Assembly: GCA_035556295.1 (NCBI GenBank)
Contig: DATMFE010000363.1
Span: forward strand, 56,598-120,597
Direction: 5' to 3'
DNA length: 64,000 bases
Origin: Ureibacillus sp035556295
GTDB lineage: Bacteria > Bacillota > Bacilli > Bacillales_A > Planococcaceae
Part shown: in pieces, positions 52,662 to 61,864 of the stretch
Position numbering within the stretch: position 1 is the stretch's first letter
Layout of the letters: each line of letters begins with the position of its first letter
Program-made: the position numbers and the translations under genes
The notes under the pieces: generated by a model
Seen by the model: only the letters and a program-made list of their open reading frames with translations
Databases searched by the model: none
What the model was told of the DNA's origin: nothing

Positions 52662-53813
52662 TTATTGCTCTGCGTGCGCTTCTCTTTTTCCAAATACCAT
52701 TTTTAATAATGGTGGTGTTACAAGCGTAGAGAATATTACTACAATAATAATTGAAGTATAGTGACTTTGTGGTAACAGACCAGATGCAAGTCCCATTGAT
52801 GCTAATATTAGTGCCACTTCACCACGAGATATCATTCCTGCCCCGATTCCGATTGATGATTTCATATTAAATCCTGTTAATCGAGCTCCTAAACCACAAC
52901 CAATCCATTTCGACACAACAGCAATAATACAGAAGATCACGATAAACCAAATTTGATTGCCTACTCCGTCAAATGAGATAGGTAAACCGATGTTAATGAA
53001 GAAGAACGGTACGAATATACCGTATGCAATTGGTGATACCTTTTCTTCAATTTGGTGTGCCCAATCAGTTCTAGCAAGCGCAATACCTGCAAAATAAGTA
53101 CCGATAATGCCAGATACACCGAAGAAGTCCGCACCCCAAGCAAACGAAAATAAAATAATTAATGCTGCAGTAACAACTGGCTCAGTAATTTTAAATCGAG
53201 CAAATGCGTGCATAAAGACCGGTACTGCCCACTTACCTAAAACAAAAATAATAACAAAAAAGATCACTTGTTCACCAATTAACATAGCGATATTCGTATC
53301 TTGTCCGATAAAGAATCCCATTGCGATTGCAATTAGTATAATTACGATAATGTCATCAAGTACTGCAGCACCTAACAATGCAGCACCTTCACGGCTATTA
53401 AGCCAACCAAGTTCACGAAGAACTTGTACGGAAATACTTACAGACGTAGCAGCTAAGACTAATCCTAAGAAGATTGATTCTGTTGAGGTAAGTCCAAACC
53501 AAATGCCACCTCCCCAGCCTAATATGATTGGCATAATTACACCCATAACAGCGACAGCAACTGCTGATTTCATATTTTGGTTGAGACTTTTAACATCTGT
53601 TTCAAGTCCCGCTAAGAACATTAATAATAAAACACCGATCTCACTAAATTCGGTAATAATCTCAGAAGGCTGAATCCAACCAAGTAATGCAGGTCCTAAC
53701 ACAATACCTGCAATAATTTTCCCCAACACAGATGGTTGACCTAATCTGATACTAATTTGACCTGCTATTTTAGAAGCAACTAACACTATGATGATCGTTA
53801 AAATAAAATGCAC
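52662..53813 (-). CDS. Cation/proton antiporter, CPA2 (NapA/GerN-like)
   Basis: The 383-residue protein has 11-12 membrane helices and the CPA2 motifs LGQPSVLGKIIAGIVLGP and AAVLDDIIVI (aspartate pair for ion transport, about residue 155). It resembles NapA/GerN sodium/proton antiporters and lacks the KefC-type TrkA-N domain. I take GTG 53813 as the start, six bases after AAGGGGG; ATG 53819 touches that site with no spacing. A promoter and terminator-like leader lie upstream. Confidence 0.88.
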   Translation of the reverse strand: MHFILTIIIVLVASKIAGQISIRLGQPSVLGKIIAGIVLGPALLGWIQPSEIITEFSEIGVLLLMFLAGLETDVKSLNQNMKSAVAVAVMGVIMPIILGWGGGIWFGLTSTESIFLGLVLAATSVSISVQVLRELGWLNSREGAALLGAAVLDDIIVIILIAIAMGFFIGQDTNIAMLIGEQVIFFVIIFVLGKWAVPVFMHAFARFKITEPVVTAALIILFSFAWGADFFGVSGIIGTYFAGIALARTDWAHQIEEKVSPIAYGIFVPFFFINIGLPISFDGVGNQIWFIVIFCIIAVVSKWIGCGLGARLTGFNMKSSIGIGAGMISRGEVALILASMGLASGLLPQSHYTSIIIVVIFSTLVTPPLLKMVFGKREAHAEQ

Positions 53814-53850
53814 AGTCATCCCCCTTACTTTCTATGTATTATTGAAAAAC

Positions 53851-53896
53851 AAAAAAGCGCATAGTGGTGCCGTAATTGACAGACTCCACCATGCAC
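53851..53896 (-). promoter_or_regulatory. Leader hairpin with T-run before the antiporter gene
   Basis: GCGCATAGTGGTG (53857-53869) pairs with CACCATGCAC (53887-53896) and is followed on the minus strand by six Ts (53851-53856). It lies between the promoter at 53922-53950 and the start codon, so it can end transcription before the gene. It may be an attenuator or a small ion-responsive RNA; nothing proves which. Confidence 0.7.
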
Positions 53897-53921
53897 TTCC
53901 TATTCTTTTCAATGTATTACT

Positions 53922-53950
53922 AGTATATCAGATTTTAAGTTTTTTGTAAA
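53922..53950 (-). promoter_or_regulatory. Promoter of the antiporter gene
   Basis: TTTACA (53945-53950), a 17-base spacer and TATACT (53922-53927) on the minus strand form a good vegetative promoter. The leader to the start codon is about 100 bases and contains the hairpin at 53857-53896. Confidence 0.8.
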
Positions 53951-54083
53951 TTCTTTTTATTCAGTTAATAGCATTTAACTAAAATGGTTAATTACTATAT
54001 TAAATATCCTATCATAATATGTTAACAATCAGTAGTGTTAAATAGTAGTATTGCTAGAGCTTTTTAACAACTCTACTTAAGCT

Positions 54084-54830
54084 TCAATTGTTTAAACTCA
54101 ATTGCTTCATAAATAGTAATACGTCCTGATACAAACGTTCCCTATCCTTATCTAAGGTTATTAAATGACCACTATCCGGATATGTTATTTTCTTTATAAA
54201 TTCACTTTGAACTGTACGTTCGATCCAATCGATACTGTCTAGAAATACTTGATCATCTAAGCCACCTTTACATAAAAGTATGGGTTGATTGATTTTAGGT
54301 AGTAATGGTTCAGTATTTAATATAAATTGTTGTAGTGCACGAATCTTTTCAACAGGCCTTGGGAAGTGTTGAAAAATATAGTCTTCAATCCAATCTTCCG
54401 ATTTCCCTTGAATACGATAATATCGTTTAGAAAAATGTCGTACACGATTTTCTAAACTTTCAATTGGTCGTTCTTTTATTGGGGCTGAAATAACAACAAT
54501 AGCTTTACATGCAATATGATTTGCTAATCTTAACGCTATTACACCACCAAGAGATTGGCCAATCACCACAACTTTTTCATGTCCTTCGTTTTGTAAAAAT
54601 CGTATAGCTTCTACAGCGGTTTGCCATGATTCTTCAACAGATGATTGAAATAACTTTTCAGGTGTTTCCCCATGACCTTTGTAATTTGGCGCATAACAAC
54701 TATATCCTACATCGTGAAGATAATTTGCAAGTCCACGCATTTCCTTCGCACTGCTTGTAAAACTATGTAATAGTAATATAGCTTCTTTTGTACCTTTTAA
54801 ATATATGTCCTTTGTTTTCGTAACAATCAT
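54084..54830 (-). CDS. Carboxylesterase (Est30/YvaK-like)
   Basis: The 248-residue protein is an alpha/beta hydrolase: LLLHSFTSSAKEM (oxyanion region), nucleophile in GQSLGG (Ser about residue 93), and acid and histidine in GGLDDQV and DSGHLIT. It matches the Est30/YvaK carboxylesterase family. The start has GGTGG upstream. No operon partner. Confidence 0.9.
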   Translation of the reverse strand: MIVTKTKDIYLKGTKEAILLLHSFTSSAKEMRGLANYLHDVGYSCYAPNYKGHGETPEKLFQSSVEESWQTAVEAIRFLQNEGHEKVVVIGQSLGGVIALRLANHIACKAIVVISAPIKERPIESLENRVRHFSKRYYRIQGKSEDWIEDYIFQHFPRPVEKIRALQQFILNTEPLLPKINQPILLCKGGLDDQVFLDSIDWIERTVQSEFIKKITYPDSGHLITLDKDRERLYQDVLLFMKQLSLNN

Positions 54831-54967
54831 TTAAAGCACCACCGAATTTTTTCTTATATGTATTAAATAACTTAGTATTTTATTTTATTATTAGAATCTA
54901 TATATAACCCATTGTTATCTTTCTATTATAAGTAAATTATTCTTAAAAAGTAAAAGCAATACATTAT

Positions 54968-55010
54968 AAAAAGGAATGATTCAAATCTTTTTTTTGAATC
55001 ATTCCTTTTT
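54968..55010. terminator. Terminator after the chemoreceptor gene
   Basis: An 18-base A/T-rich stem (54968-54985 with 54993-55010) with T-rich flanks on both strands. It follows the chemoreceptor stop at 55015. Confidence 0.88.
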
Positions 55011-55014
55011 TCTT

Positions 55015-56727
55015 TTACTCTTTTAATTTAAATGTACGGACAAATTTCTCAAGATCTTCTGCCATTTCTGTTGACTCGTTAGAACTTGTGTAGATACCTT
55101 CCATGCTAGCAGTTGTTTCTTCAGCAGCTGCTGAAATATTCGTCATTGTATTTTCAATTTGATGAATCGTTTGAGTAAACTCTTGAATCATTTCAACAAT
55201 TTTATCTGATTTTATTGTTTCAGATGAAAGTAAGTTAGATATCGATGCAATTTCATTCACTGTGTCCGAAACTGCAGAAGAAATATTATTAAGGGCTTGT
55301 ACAGTTAATTGAACTGTTTCAGATCCTTTTTTGATATATTTTTCATTTTCATTAGATGAGATTAGTACCTTGCTAATATTCTCCATAATATTTCGAACAA
55401 GATTTTCAACTTGTGAAACTTCTTTATTTGATTGTTCAGCTAGTTTTCGGACTTCTTCGGCTACAACAGCAAACCCTTTTCCGTGTTCACCAGCTCTAGC
55501 TGCTTCAATTGATGCATTAAGTGCAAGTAAATTTGTTTGTGACGCAATATCAGAAATTGCATTTGTAATAGATTGGATTTCTGTTGTTGATTGGACTAAT
55601 TGTTGAATCGTATCACTAACAACCTTAGAACCAGTATTAATTTTATCCATATCATTACTAATTTCTTTCGCTCGTATTTCCCCTTCAGAAGCAATCTGCA
55701 TCGTTTGATTTGACTTTTCTACAGTATAATCAGCTTTTGATTTCATGCTTTGTAAGTCATCCGCTAATGAAACTAAGACGGATGAGGCTTGATCGGCATG
55801 ATACATACCATCAGTCATTGAAGCAGAGACTTCTTCGATATTGTTTGCAACTACTCTAACTGATTCGTTCATCTCCATTAGTGAGCTAGCAGTTTCACTT
55901 GCATTCTCGGTTAGTTGATGAGATGTTTTACGCATCGTTATAAGCATCGATTGTAAATTAGAAGTTAATTGATTTAATGTAATTGCTAAATCACCAATTT
56001 CATCATTAGATTTAACCTTTGTTGGTTCAACCATTAAGTTGCCATCAGCAATTTCTTTTGCTTGTAGGATTAAATCAGAAATTGGTTTTGTTTTACGTCG
56101 AATTAATAAAGCTGTACCAATGGCAGCAAGTATCATAGGAATAATCCCAATTAATATTCCTTGGCTTACTACACCCCATGTTCTTTCCGATACAATCTTA
56201 GCATCGAAGTCAATTACACTAATTGCAATAATTTCTTTTGAAGGATCATGGTCTTTATAAATTGGTGCATATCCTGAAAGTCTTTTCATTCCTCCAAATT
56301 CATAAGGATCTGAATATGTAGGATGACCCGTTTTTAATAGCGAAGCAATCGCGTCTTTATCCATTTGGAATGCATCACCAGGGGCAAAGCCTTTTTCCTT
56401 TAAATTTTCATCTAAAGCGATAAGCTTTCCATCTAAATCTAAAATATATTGAGATTCAAAAATATCTTTATGTTGGATTGTCCAGTTAATTGTTTCGCCA
56501 AGTCGTTCACTTGTCTCTATATCCCCAGAGAGTGCTTTATCCAAATCATCAGTATTAATTAAACCAGTCGTAATATTCGCACAGCCATATGCTTCTATCC
56601 CTGCTGCCTCATAAAGTTTATCGTAGGCAGTGATATAAGTTGCAGTAGATGAAATTGCGATCATGACAATTAAAATTCCAGCAATTAATGTACCCAGTTG
56701 AAAAGTTAACGTGTGTTTAAATTTCAT
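55015..56727 (-). CDS. Methyl-accepting chemotaxis protein
   Basis: The 570-residue receptor has TM1 (about 13-35), an extracellular Cache-like sensor (about 40-190), TM2 (about 195-220), HAMP (about 220-275) and a cytoplasmic signalling domain with the conserved tip near DIASQTNLLALNASIEAARAGE (given by position, about 400-421). The start is ATG 56727 seven bases after AAGGTGG; ten upstream codons are open. Ligand unknown. It is monocistronic. Confidence 0.93.
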   Translation of the reverse strand: MKFKHTLTFQLGTLIAGILIVMIAISSTATYITAYDKLYEAAGIEAYGCANITTGLINTDDLDKALSGDIETSERLGETINWTIQHKDIFESQYILDLDGKLIALDENLKEKGFAPGDAFQMDKDAIASLLKTGHPTYSDPYEFGGMKRLSGYAPIYKDHDPSKEIIAISVIDFDAKIVSERTWGVVSQGILIGIIPMILAAIGTALLIRRKTKPISDLILQAKEIADGNLMVEPTKVKSNDEIGDLAITLNQLTSNLQSMLITMRKTSHQLTENASETASSLMEMNESVRVVANNIEEVSASMTDGMYHADQASSVLVSLADDLQSMKSKADYTVEKSNQTMQIASEGEIRAKEISNDMDKINTGSKVVSDTIQQLVQSTTEIQSITNAISDIASQTNLLALNASIEAARAGEHGKGFAVVAEEVRKLAEQSNKEVSQVENLVRNIMENISKVLISSNENEKYIKKGSETVQLTVQALNNISSAVSDTVNEIASISNLLSSETIKSDKIVEMIQEFTQTIHQIENTMTNISAAAEETTASMEGIYTSSNESTEMAEDLEKFVRTFKLKE

Positions 56728-56940
56728 AGTTGTTCCACCTTTATCTTCACAACACAAATCAATAATTAGTAAATACTAATGTAAAGATGTATTTGTAAAG
56801 AATATTTTGTTATTCACTATTCTATCAAAAGATTAATAGAATATTTTGCAAGTATTTACAATCTTTTTAACAAAATGGTGAAAGCTATAAAATTAGTCTT
56901 TCAAAATCTACTTCTTTGAAAAAATAACTGTAACAGCAGT

Positions 56941-58890
56941 TTACTTTTTCAAGCAATGCATTGCAGCTTCTGCCTCATACCAAGGAACAACATACCCTTT
57001 ACCTTTTGCACAAAAAATACTGGAGGACGAATATTCTGCATCTGCATTTTTGTCGTATCCAATCTTTTCTATGATTTCCTTGGTGTTATGGCAAACATCA
57101 TACCCTGTAAATTGTAATGTTATGGATCCTTTTCCATTTGTATAGGATTAAAAAGTAGTACTGTAATTCATAAAAGTTGCGACAGGCACTTTACCTTCAA
57201 TGATCACTTGATCAGCATTTATGTTAGGTGGTTCAAAGGCTCCGCTAGCTTGTTGGATGTCATTCATCATACGCCCCATATAATCAATCGACGCTTTCAT
57301 TTTAAAACGATAATATGGCTCTAATAATACATTCTCTGCTTGCTCTAACCCTTGTCTCATGGCGCGGAATGACGCTTCTCTAAAATCGCCACCCTCTGTA
57401 TGTTTGTTATGAGCTCTACCAGTAAGCAAAGTAAACTTAATATCTATAATCGGAAAGCCAGTTAATAACCCGTTATGCTCCCGTTCAAATAAATGTTTTT
57501 CAATTAGTCTTTGGTGCCCTACCGATAAATCGTCAGCATGACAATTATTGGCAAAAGTGATACCCGAGCCCCTAGGAGCAGGTTCCATCTTTAAATGTAC
57601 TTCAGCATAGTGCTTTAACGGTTCAAAGTGACCATATCCAACAACTGAAGCGTTGATTGTTTCCATATATAAAATTTGAGGATCCTCAAATTTTATATCA
57701 AGATGAAATCGTTCTTTCGCTACAACTTGCAAAACTTCTAGCTGAATCACACCCATAATATGAACATGTATTTCTTGAAACTTTTCGTTCCAAATTACTT
57801 TTAATGTAGGTTCTTCTGCTTCAAGAATTCGAATTGACTTCAGCACTTCTTTTATATGTTCCGTGCCGTTGTATACTACTTTTGCTTGTAAAGTTGGCAC
57901 AAGTTCAAAATGCTTTGATGTAGTAGACTCAACCCCAATAACATCACCAATTTCTGCTAATGAGAGTCCTTTGACCGCAAAAATATCACCAGCGTCTACA
58001 CTACTCACAGATTCAAATCGATTTCCATTATAGAGACGAATTTCTGTAATCTTTTCAGAAGAATCTCCAAACGGTATTTCTTCTCGAACATGTAAAGTAC
58101 CTTGCATGGCCTTTAAAAATGTGATTCGATGATTATGCTCATCATGACGGATCTTAAATACTTTACATTTAAAAGGTAACTTAGTGTCGTAATCCGTTTT
58201 TGTTAATAATGATAATTGGTCAAAAAAATCCATTATGCCAATACCTTTTAAGGCTGACCCTGCCATACAAACAAATGTTTGTTCGTTTTGAATGAGTGAC
58301 TGAAGTGATTGTATAAACAGTGGACCTTCTATATTCCCGTCTAAAAATTGGTCAAGTAAACATTCATCTCTTTCTGCAATCCATTCGAGAATCTCATCTG
58401 GAATATGGTTTTCATCAATGGGATTTGTCACCATTAAAACATCATCGGAAAACTGTTTCCGAAGATCATTCATTAACTGAGAAACTTCTGCACCTTCTCG
58501 GTCAACTTTATTTATAAATATAAACGTAGGAACATGATATTTTCTCAATAACTCCCAAACAGTCTCCGTATGCCCTTCTATTCCATCGACAGCACTAATG
58601 ATGACAATTGCATAATCCATTACGCTTATTGCCCTCTCCATCTCTGGTGCAAAATCGACGTGACCAGGTGTATCAATAAGGGTAAAAGTATCCCCCTTAT
58701 AATGAATTCTTCCTTGTTCTGCAAAAATAGTAATACCTCGTTGTTTTTCAATTGAATGATGATCTAAATAGGAATTCTTATGGTCAACTCTTCCTATTTC
58801 TCTAATACTTTGTGTATGAAATAGTAACTGCTCTGAAAATGTTGTTTTACCAGCATCAACATGAGCTAGTACACCAATCGTCTTGTACAT
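56941..58890 (-). pseudogene. Tet(M)-like ribosomal protection GTPase, interrupted by an in-frame stop
   Basis: The main frame (57148-58890, 580 codons) encodes a translational GTPase of the Tet(M)/Otr type with G1 AHVDAGKT, G3 DTPGH, G4 NKVD and G5 SALKG. It ends at TAA 57148-57150 after MNYSTTF. Exactly the same frame continues for 68 codons (SYTNGKGSITLQF ... AEAAMHCLKK) to TAA 56941-56943, and that tail matches the normal C-terminal end of such proteins. So one nonsense codon at position 581 of 650 splits an otherwise intact gene. The start is ATG 58890 with GAGG six bases upstream. Loss of the C-terminal tail should impair function, if the stop is real. Confidence 0.88.
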
Positions 58891-58902
58891 ACTAATCCTC
58901 AT

Positions 58903-59033
58903 TTCTAATCAACTACTAGCGTAATTGTAACAGAATTATTCACTATGACTAAATAGACAATATATAAAAAATTATTCATCCCTTGGTTTAGATTTTTTAA
59001 AATCATTGGATACTAATTGTAATAGAGGAAAAT
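58903..59033. other. Divergent intergenic region before the 55-residue gene
   Basis: This AT-rich gap holds the promoters of the Tet(M)-like gene and of the small membrane gene at 59046. No further gene is visible. Confidence 0.4.
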
Positions 59034-59045
59034 GGGGGAAATTAT

Positions 59046-59213
59046 TTGGAGCATAAATTACTATTTAGCATTGTTATCTTTTTAATCATCACATGTATGG
59101 TCACAATTATCGTAAAAACAAATGGTGTACCAAAAAGTAATAAAATACTTACATGGTCACTTTACAGCTTTTGTATAATAGGCTTAATTACGATGAATTT
59201 TATGAATGATTAA
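59046..59213 (+). CDS. Small two-helix membrane protein, TTG start
   Basis: The 55-residue product has two hydrophobic segments (about 5-23 and 35-51) joined by VKTNGVPKSNKI. The start is TTG 59046, eight bases after GGGGGA (59034-59039). It is not a match to a family I know. It lies between two minus-strand genes. Confidence 0.55.
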   Translation: MEHKLLFSIVIFLIITCMVTIIVKTNGVPKSNKILTWSLYSFCIIGLITMNFMND

Positions 59214-59224
59214 TGTATTCAAAT

Positions 59225-59250
59225 AAAAAATGAGTCCATTGAATGAACTC
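59225..59250 (-). terminator. Terminator of the acetyl-CoA hydrolase/transferase gene
   Basis: A 7-bp stem with a wobble (59232-59238 with 59244-59250) is followed on the minus strand by six Ts. Confidence 0.75.
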
Positions 59251-59255
59251 GTGAC

Positions 59256-60761
59256 TTAGAATTTCATTGATCCAGTTTTTGCTGCATGCACATGCCACGA
59301 AAGTGCCCTTTCAAGATTATGTGGTGTATGAGAATTACCGGTTAACTGAACTGCATCGTAATAATAATCCCATAGTTGTTGTTTGAAATCTGGGTGAGCG
59401 CAGATATCAATAATTTTTGCTACCTTTTCTTTAGGCGCAAGCCCTCGTAAATCTGCTACACCTTGTTCTGTAACAATTACATGGACATCATGTTCCGTAT
59501 GGTCATGGTGAGCTACCATTGGAACGATGCATGAAATTTTACCACCTTTTGCATAAGATTTCGTAACAAAGATGCTAGTTCTAGCATTTCGAGTAAAATC
59601 TCCAGAACCACCGATTCCGTTCAACATCTTCGTTCCGCCAATATGGGAAGAGTTTACGTTCCCATATATATCTACTTCTAAAGCAGCATTTATTGCAATC
59701 AAACCTAAGCGACGAATGACTTCAGGATGGTTTGAAATTTCTTGTGGACGAATGACGATTTTGTCTGCGTAGTTTTCAATATTGCCGTATACTTTCTTCT
59801 GTAATTCTTCTGATATAGTAATTGAGGTACAAGATGCGAATAACACCTTTCCCACATCAATTAAATTGAACACGGCGTCCTGTAAAACTTCAGAAAATAC
59901 GATGAGATCTTCAAATTCTGAATCTATGAATCCTTCCAATACAGCATTCGCAACAGATCCTACACCAGATTGGATTGGCGCTAGTTCTTTTGATAAACGA
60001 CCCACTTTAATCTCTTCACGGAAAAAATTTAATAAGTGATTTGCCATCGTTTGCGTTTCTCTATCTGGTTTTTCGATTAGTGATGGTGCATCTGGCTCGT
60101 TAGAGATAACAATTGCTTTTACTTTGTTTGGATCAATTTTGATACCGATATCGCCTATTCGGTCAGTTGCATTTAAAAGTGGGATAATTCCACGTTCACC
60201 TTGTCTTTTGGGAATATAAATATCGTGAACGCCTAAAAGGGTCTCTGAGTGAGCAAGATTTAATTCAATAATAATATTTTCAGCATTCTCAGTGTAAATT
60301 GGGGTATTCCCAACTGAAGTTGTTGGAACTAACAATCCTTCCTCAGTAATTGCAGTTGCTTCAATGATGACAAAATTAAACGGACCAATAATCCCTTGAC
60401 GTACTAATTCACCAGAATGAGATAGGTGGGAGTCTACATAAAGCACTTTACCACTATTTATTAAATTCCGTAATACTGGATGGCTTTGGTATGGAGCTCG
60501 TTTTCGAATTGCTCCAGTTTGAGCTAACAGTTGATCTGCTTCAGGGCCTAAAGAGGCTCCAGTATAAACATCAATTTTTAGATTTTCTTTCTTTGCACGT
60601 TCGGCTAAAGCTAATGGAAGAACTTTTGCTGCCCCTGCACGTGCAAAACCACTTATCCCAACAACATTACCATCTTGTATTAACATTGCTGCTTCTTCTG
60701 CTAACATTATTTTATCTAATAAGCTACTAATTCCTATCCGTTTTTCAACTGTTAATTCCAT
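59256..60761 (-). CDS. Acetyl-CoA hydrolase/CoA transferase (ScpC/Ach1-like)
   Basis: The 501-residue protein matches the succinate:acetate CoA-transferase / acetyl-CoA hydrolase family: GISGFARAGAAKVLPLALAE near residue 35, SVGNTPIYTENAENIIIELN, then GIGGSGDFTRNA in the C-terminal half. The catalytic glutamate is in the VIEA-type segment near the middle. It would exchange acyl-CoA groups in acetate/succinate metabolism. It is monocistronic. Confidence 0.88.
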   Translation of the reverse strand: MELTVEKRIGISSLLDKIMLAEEAAMLIQDGNVVGISGFARAGAAKVLPLALAERAKKENLKIDVYTGASLGPEADQLLAQTGAIRKRAPYQSHPVLRNLINSGKVLYVDSHLSHSGELVRQGIIGPFNFVIIEATAITEEGLLVPTTSVGNTPIYTENAENIIIELNLAHSETLLGVHDIYIPKRQGERGIIPLLNATDRIGDIGIKIDPNKVKAIVISNEPDAPSLIEKPDRETQTMANHLLNFFREEIKVGRLSKELAPIQSGVGSVANAVLEGFIDSEFEDLIVFSEVLQDAVFNLIDVGKVLFASCTSITISEELQKKVYGNIENYADKIVIRPQEISNHPEVIRRLGLIAINAALEVDIYGNVNSSHIGGTKMLNGIGGSGDFTRNARTSIFVTKSYAKGGKISCIVPMVAHHDHTEHDVHVIVTEQGVADLRGLAPKEKVAKIIDICAHPDFKQQLWDYYYDAVQLTGNSHTPHNLERALSWHVHAAKTGSMKF

Positions 60762-60862
60762 TCCTAATTACCCCTTAGTTTGTTGGTTTCACTCTCCCAA
60801 ATCAATTTTATAAGAATGTAATTGATAAATGTATGATTATCGTTCTGAAAATATCGACACGA

Positions 60863-60902
60863 AAAAACAACAAAAGTGCACATTTTGCACCTTTGTTGTT
60901 TT
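60863..60902 (-). terminator. Terminator of tlp
   Basis: AAAACAACAAAAGTGCA pairs with TGCACCTTTGTTGTTTT (60864-60880 with 60886-60902), with Ts on the minus strand. Confidence 0.87.
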
Positions 60903-60911
60903 AATTAAATA

Positions 60912-61142
60912 TTATTCATTTCTATGTGCTTCGTCTTTAATTTCTTCTCTAAACCCTTGAATTGCTTTTTCACGACGTTTATTTTTTTCTTTTATTTGCT
61001 CTTGTTGATTTGACCCTGAAAACTCCATAGCAATTTCTGCTTTATGAATTTGTTCTTCTGTATTTTGGATCAGTGCTTGTAATTTTTCTACATTATCTGA
61101 ACGGTCATCTGGGTTTGGCTTATTGTTAAAATTTTTCGACAT
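60912..61142 (-). CDS. tlp: Small acid-soluble spore protein Tlp
   Basis: The 76-residue protein matches Tlp: PDDRSDNVEKLQALIQNTEE near the start and KEKNKRREKAIQGFREEIKD at the end, with a long amphipathic helix. It is made in the forespore. ATG 61142 follows GGAGG; nine upstream codons are open but lack a ribosome site. A forespore-type promoter lies upstream. Confidence 0.92.
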   Translation of the reverse strand: MSKNFNNKPNPDDRSDNVEKLQALIQNTEEQIHKAEIAMEFSGSNQQEQIKEKNKRREKAIQGFREEIKDEAHRNE

Positions 61143-61179
61143 GTCGTTCCTCCTAAAAGAATAATTCATTTTTCGCTAT

Positions 61180-61209
61180 TATTTTGTTTTGTTTTTCACC
61201 AATTATTCA
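61180..61209 (-). promoter_or_regulatory. Possible sigma-G promoter of tlp
   Basis: TGAATA (61204-61209), a 17-base spacer and CAAAATA (61180-61186) on the minus strand resemble the forespore sigma-G consensus TGAATA-N17/18-CATACTA, with the -10 matching five of seven. This suits a forespore SASP gene. Confidence 0.6.
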
Positions 61210-61312
61210 CACGATAAATTTCAAATTTTATACACTTTTGATTTTTACTTTTTTGGGTATTTTAATTATGTAGCTTAACATTCTTAAAAAAAGTATAAGG
61301 GAGTGAGATAAT

Positions 61313-61795
61313 ATGCCGAAAATGATCCTTTTTGTAATAACCACTTTTCTATTAACCTTTGGGAACTTAACTTATTTGCCACAGATAGTAAGTGCAGAAA
61401 ATCATAATATTGGTACAATAGACGACTATACAGGATTAAGTATTGTAAAACAGGAAAAAGCAAGGGAAATTATTCATAATTTAAAGGCACAATTATCCCA
61501 GCTTGGACTATCGATAGAGCATTCAAAAGTACTTACAAATTTAAATGATGAACAAAAGGCTAAGGCTAAAGAGATTTTCAAACAGCTTCGCGAAGGAAAA
61601 ATTACAAGGGATGAAGCTTATACAAAACTTGAAGAATTAGGGATTTCTATACCTAATAATCATGAAAATTTAGATGAAGAGACAAAGGAAAAAGCAGCTT
61701 CAATTGTTGAGGATGCTCGCTCACAATTAAAGCAACTTGGAATAAAATTACCGAAAAGATTTGAACGGATAATTAAAGAAACTGGACAAAAGTAA
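61313..61795 (+). CDS. Secreted helical protein with two similar modules
   Basis: The 160-residue protein has a signal peptide cleaved about SAE (residues 27-29), then two related helical modules: LNDEQKAKAKEIFKQLREGK ... LEELGISIP and LDEETKEKAASIVEDARSQL ... LGIKLPK. The charge pattern is typical of periplasm- or wall-located helical bundles. I do not recognise a named family. GGGAG precedes ATG 61313. Confidence 0.75.
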   Translation: MPKMILFVITTFLLTFGNLTYLPQIVSAENHNIGTIDDYTGLSIVKQEKAREIIHNLKAQLSQLGLSIEHSKVLTNLNDEQKAKAKEIFKQLREGKITRDEAYTKLEELGISIPNNHENLDEETKEKAASIVEDARSQLKQLGIKLPKRFERIIKETGQK

Positions 61796-61811
61796 TATTA
61801 AATATTCTTTG

Positions 61812-61852
61812 TAAAAAAAATAAGGCTAACTCTAAATTTAGAGTCAAGCCTT
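61812..61852 (-). terminator. Terminator of the SLH/YcdB-like gene
   Basis: AAGGCT...CTCTAAA pairs with TTTAGAG...AAGCCTT (about 61822-61835 with 61838-61852, one internal mismatch loop), with an eight-T tract on the minus strand (61812-61820). Confidence 0.83.
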
Positions 61853-61864
61853 AAATTTCATCTA

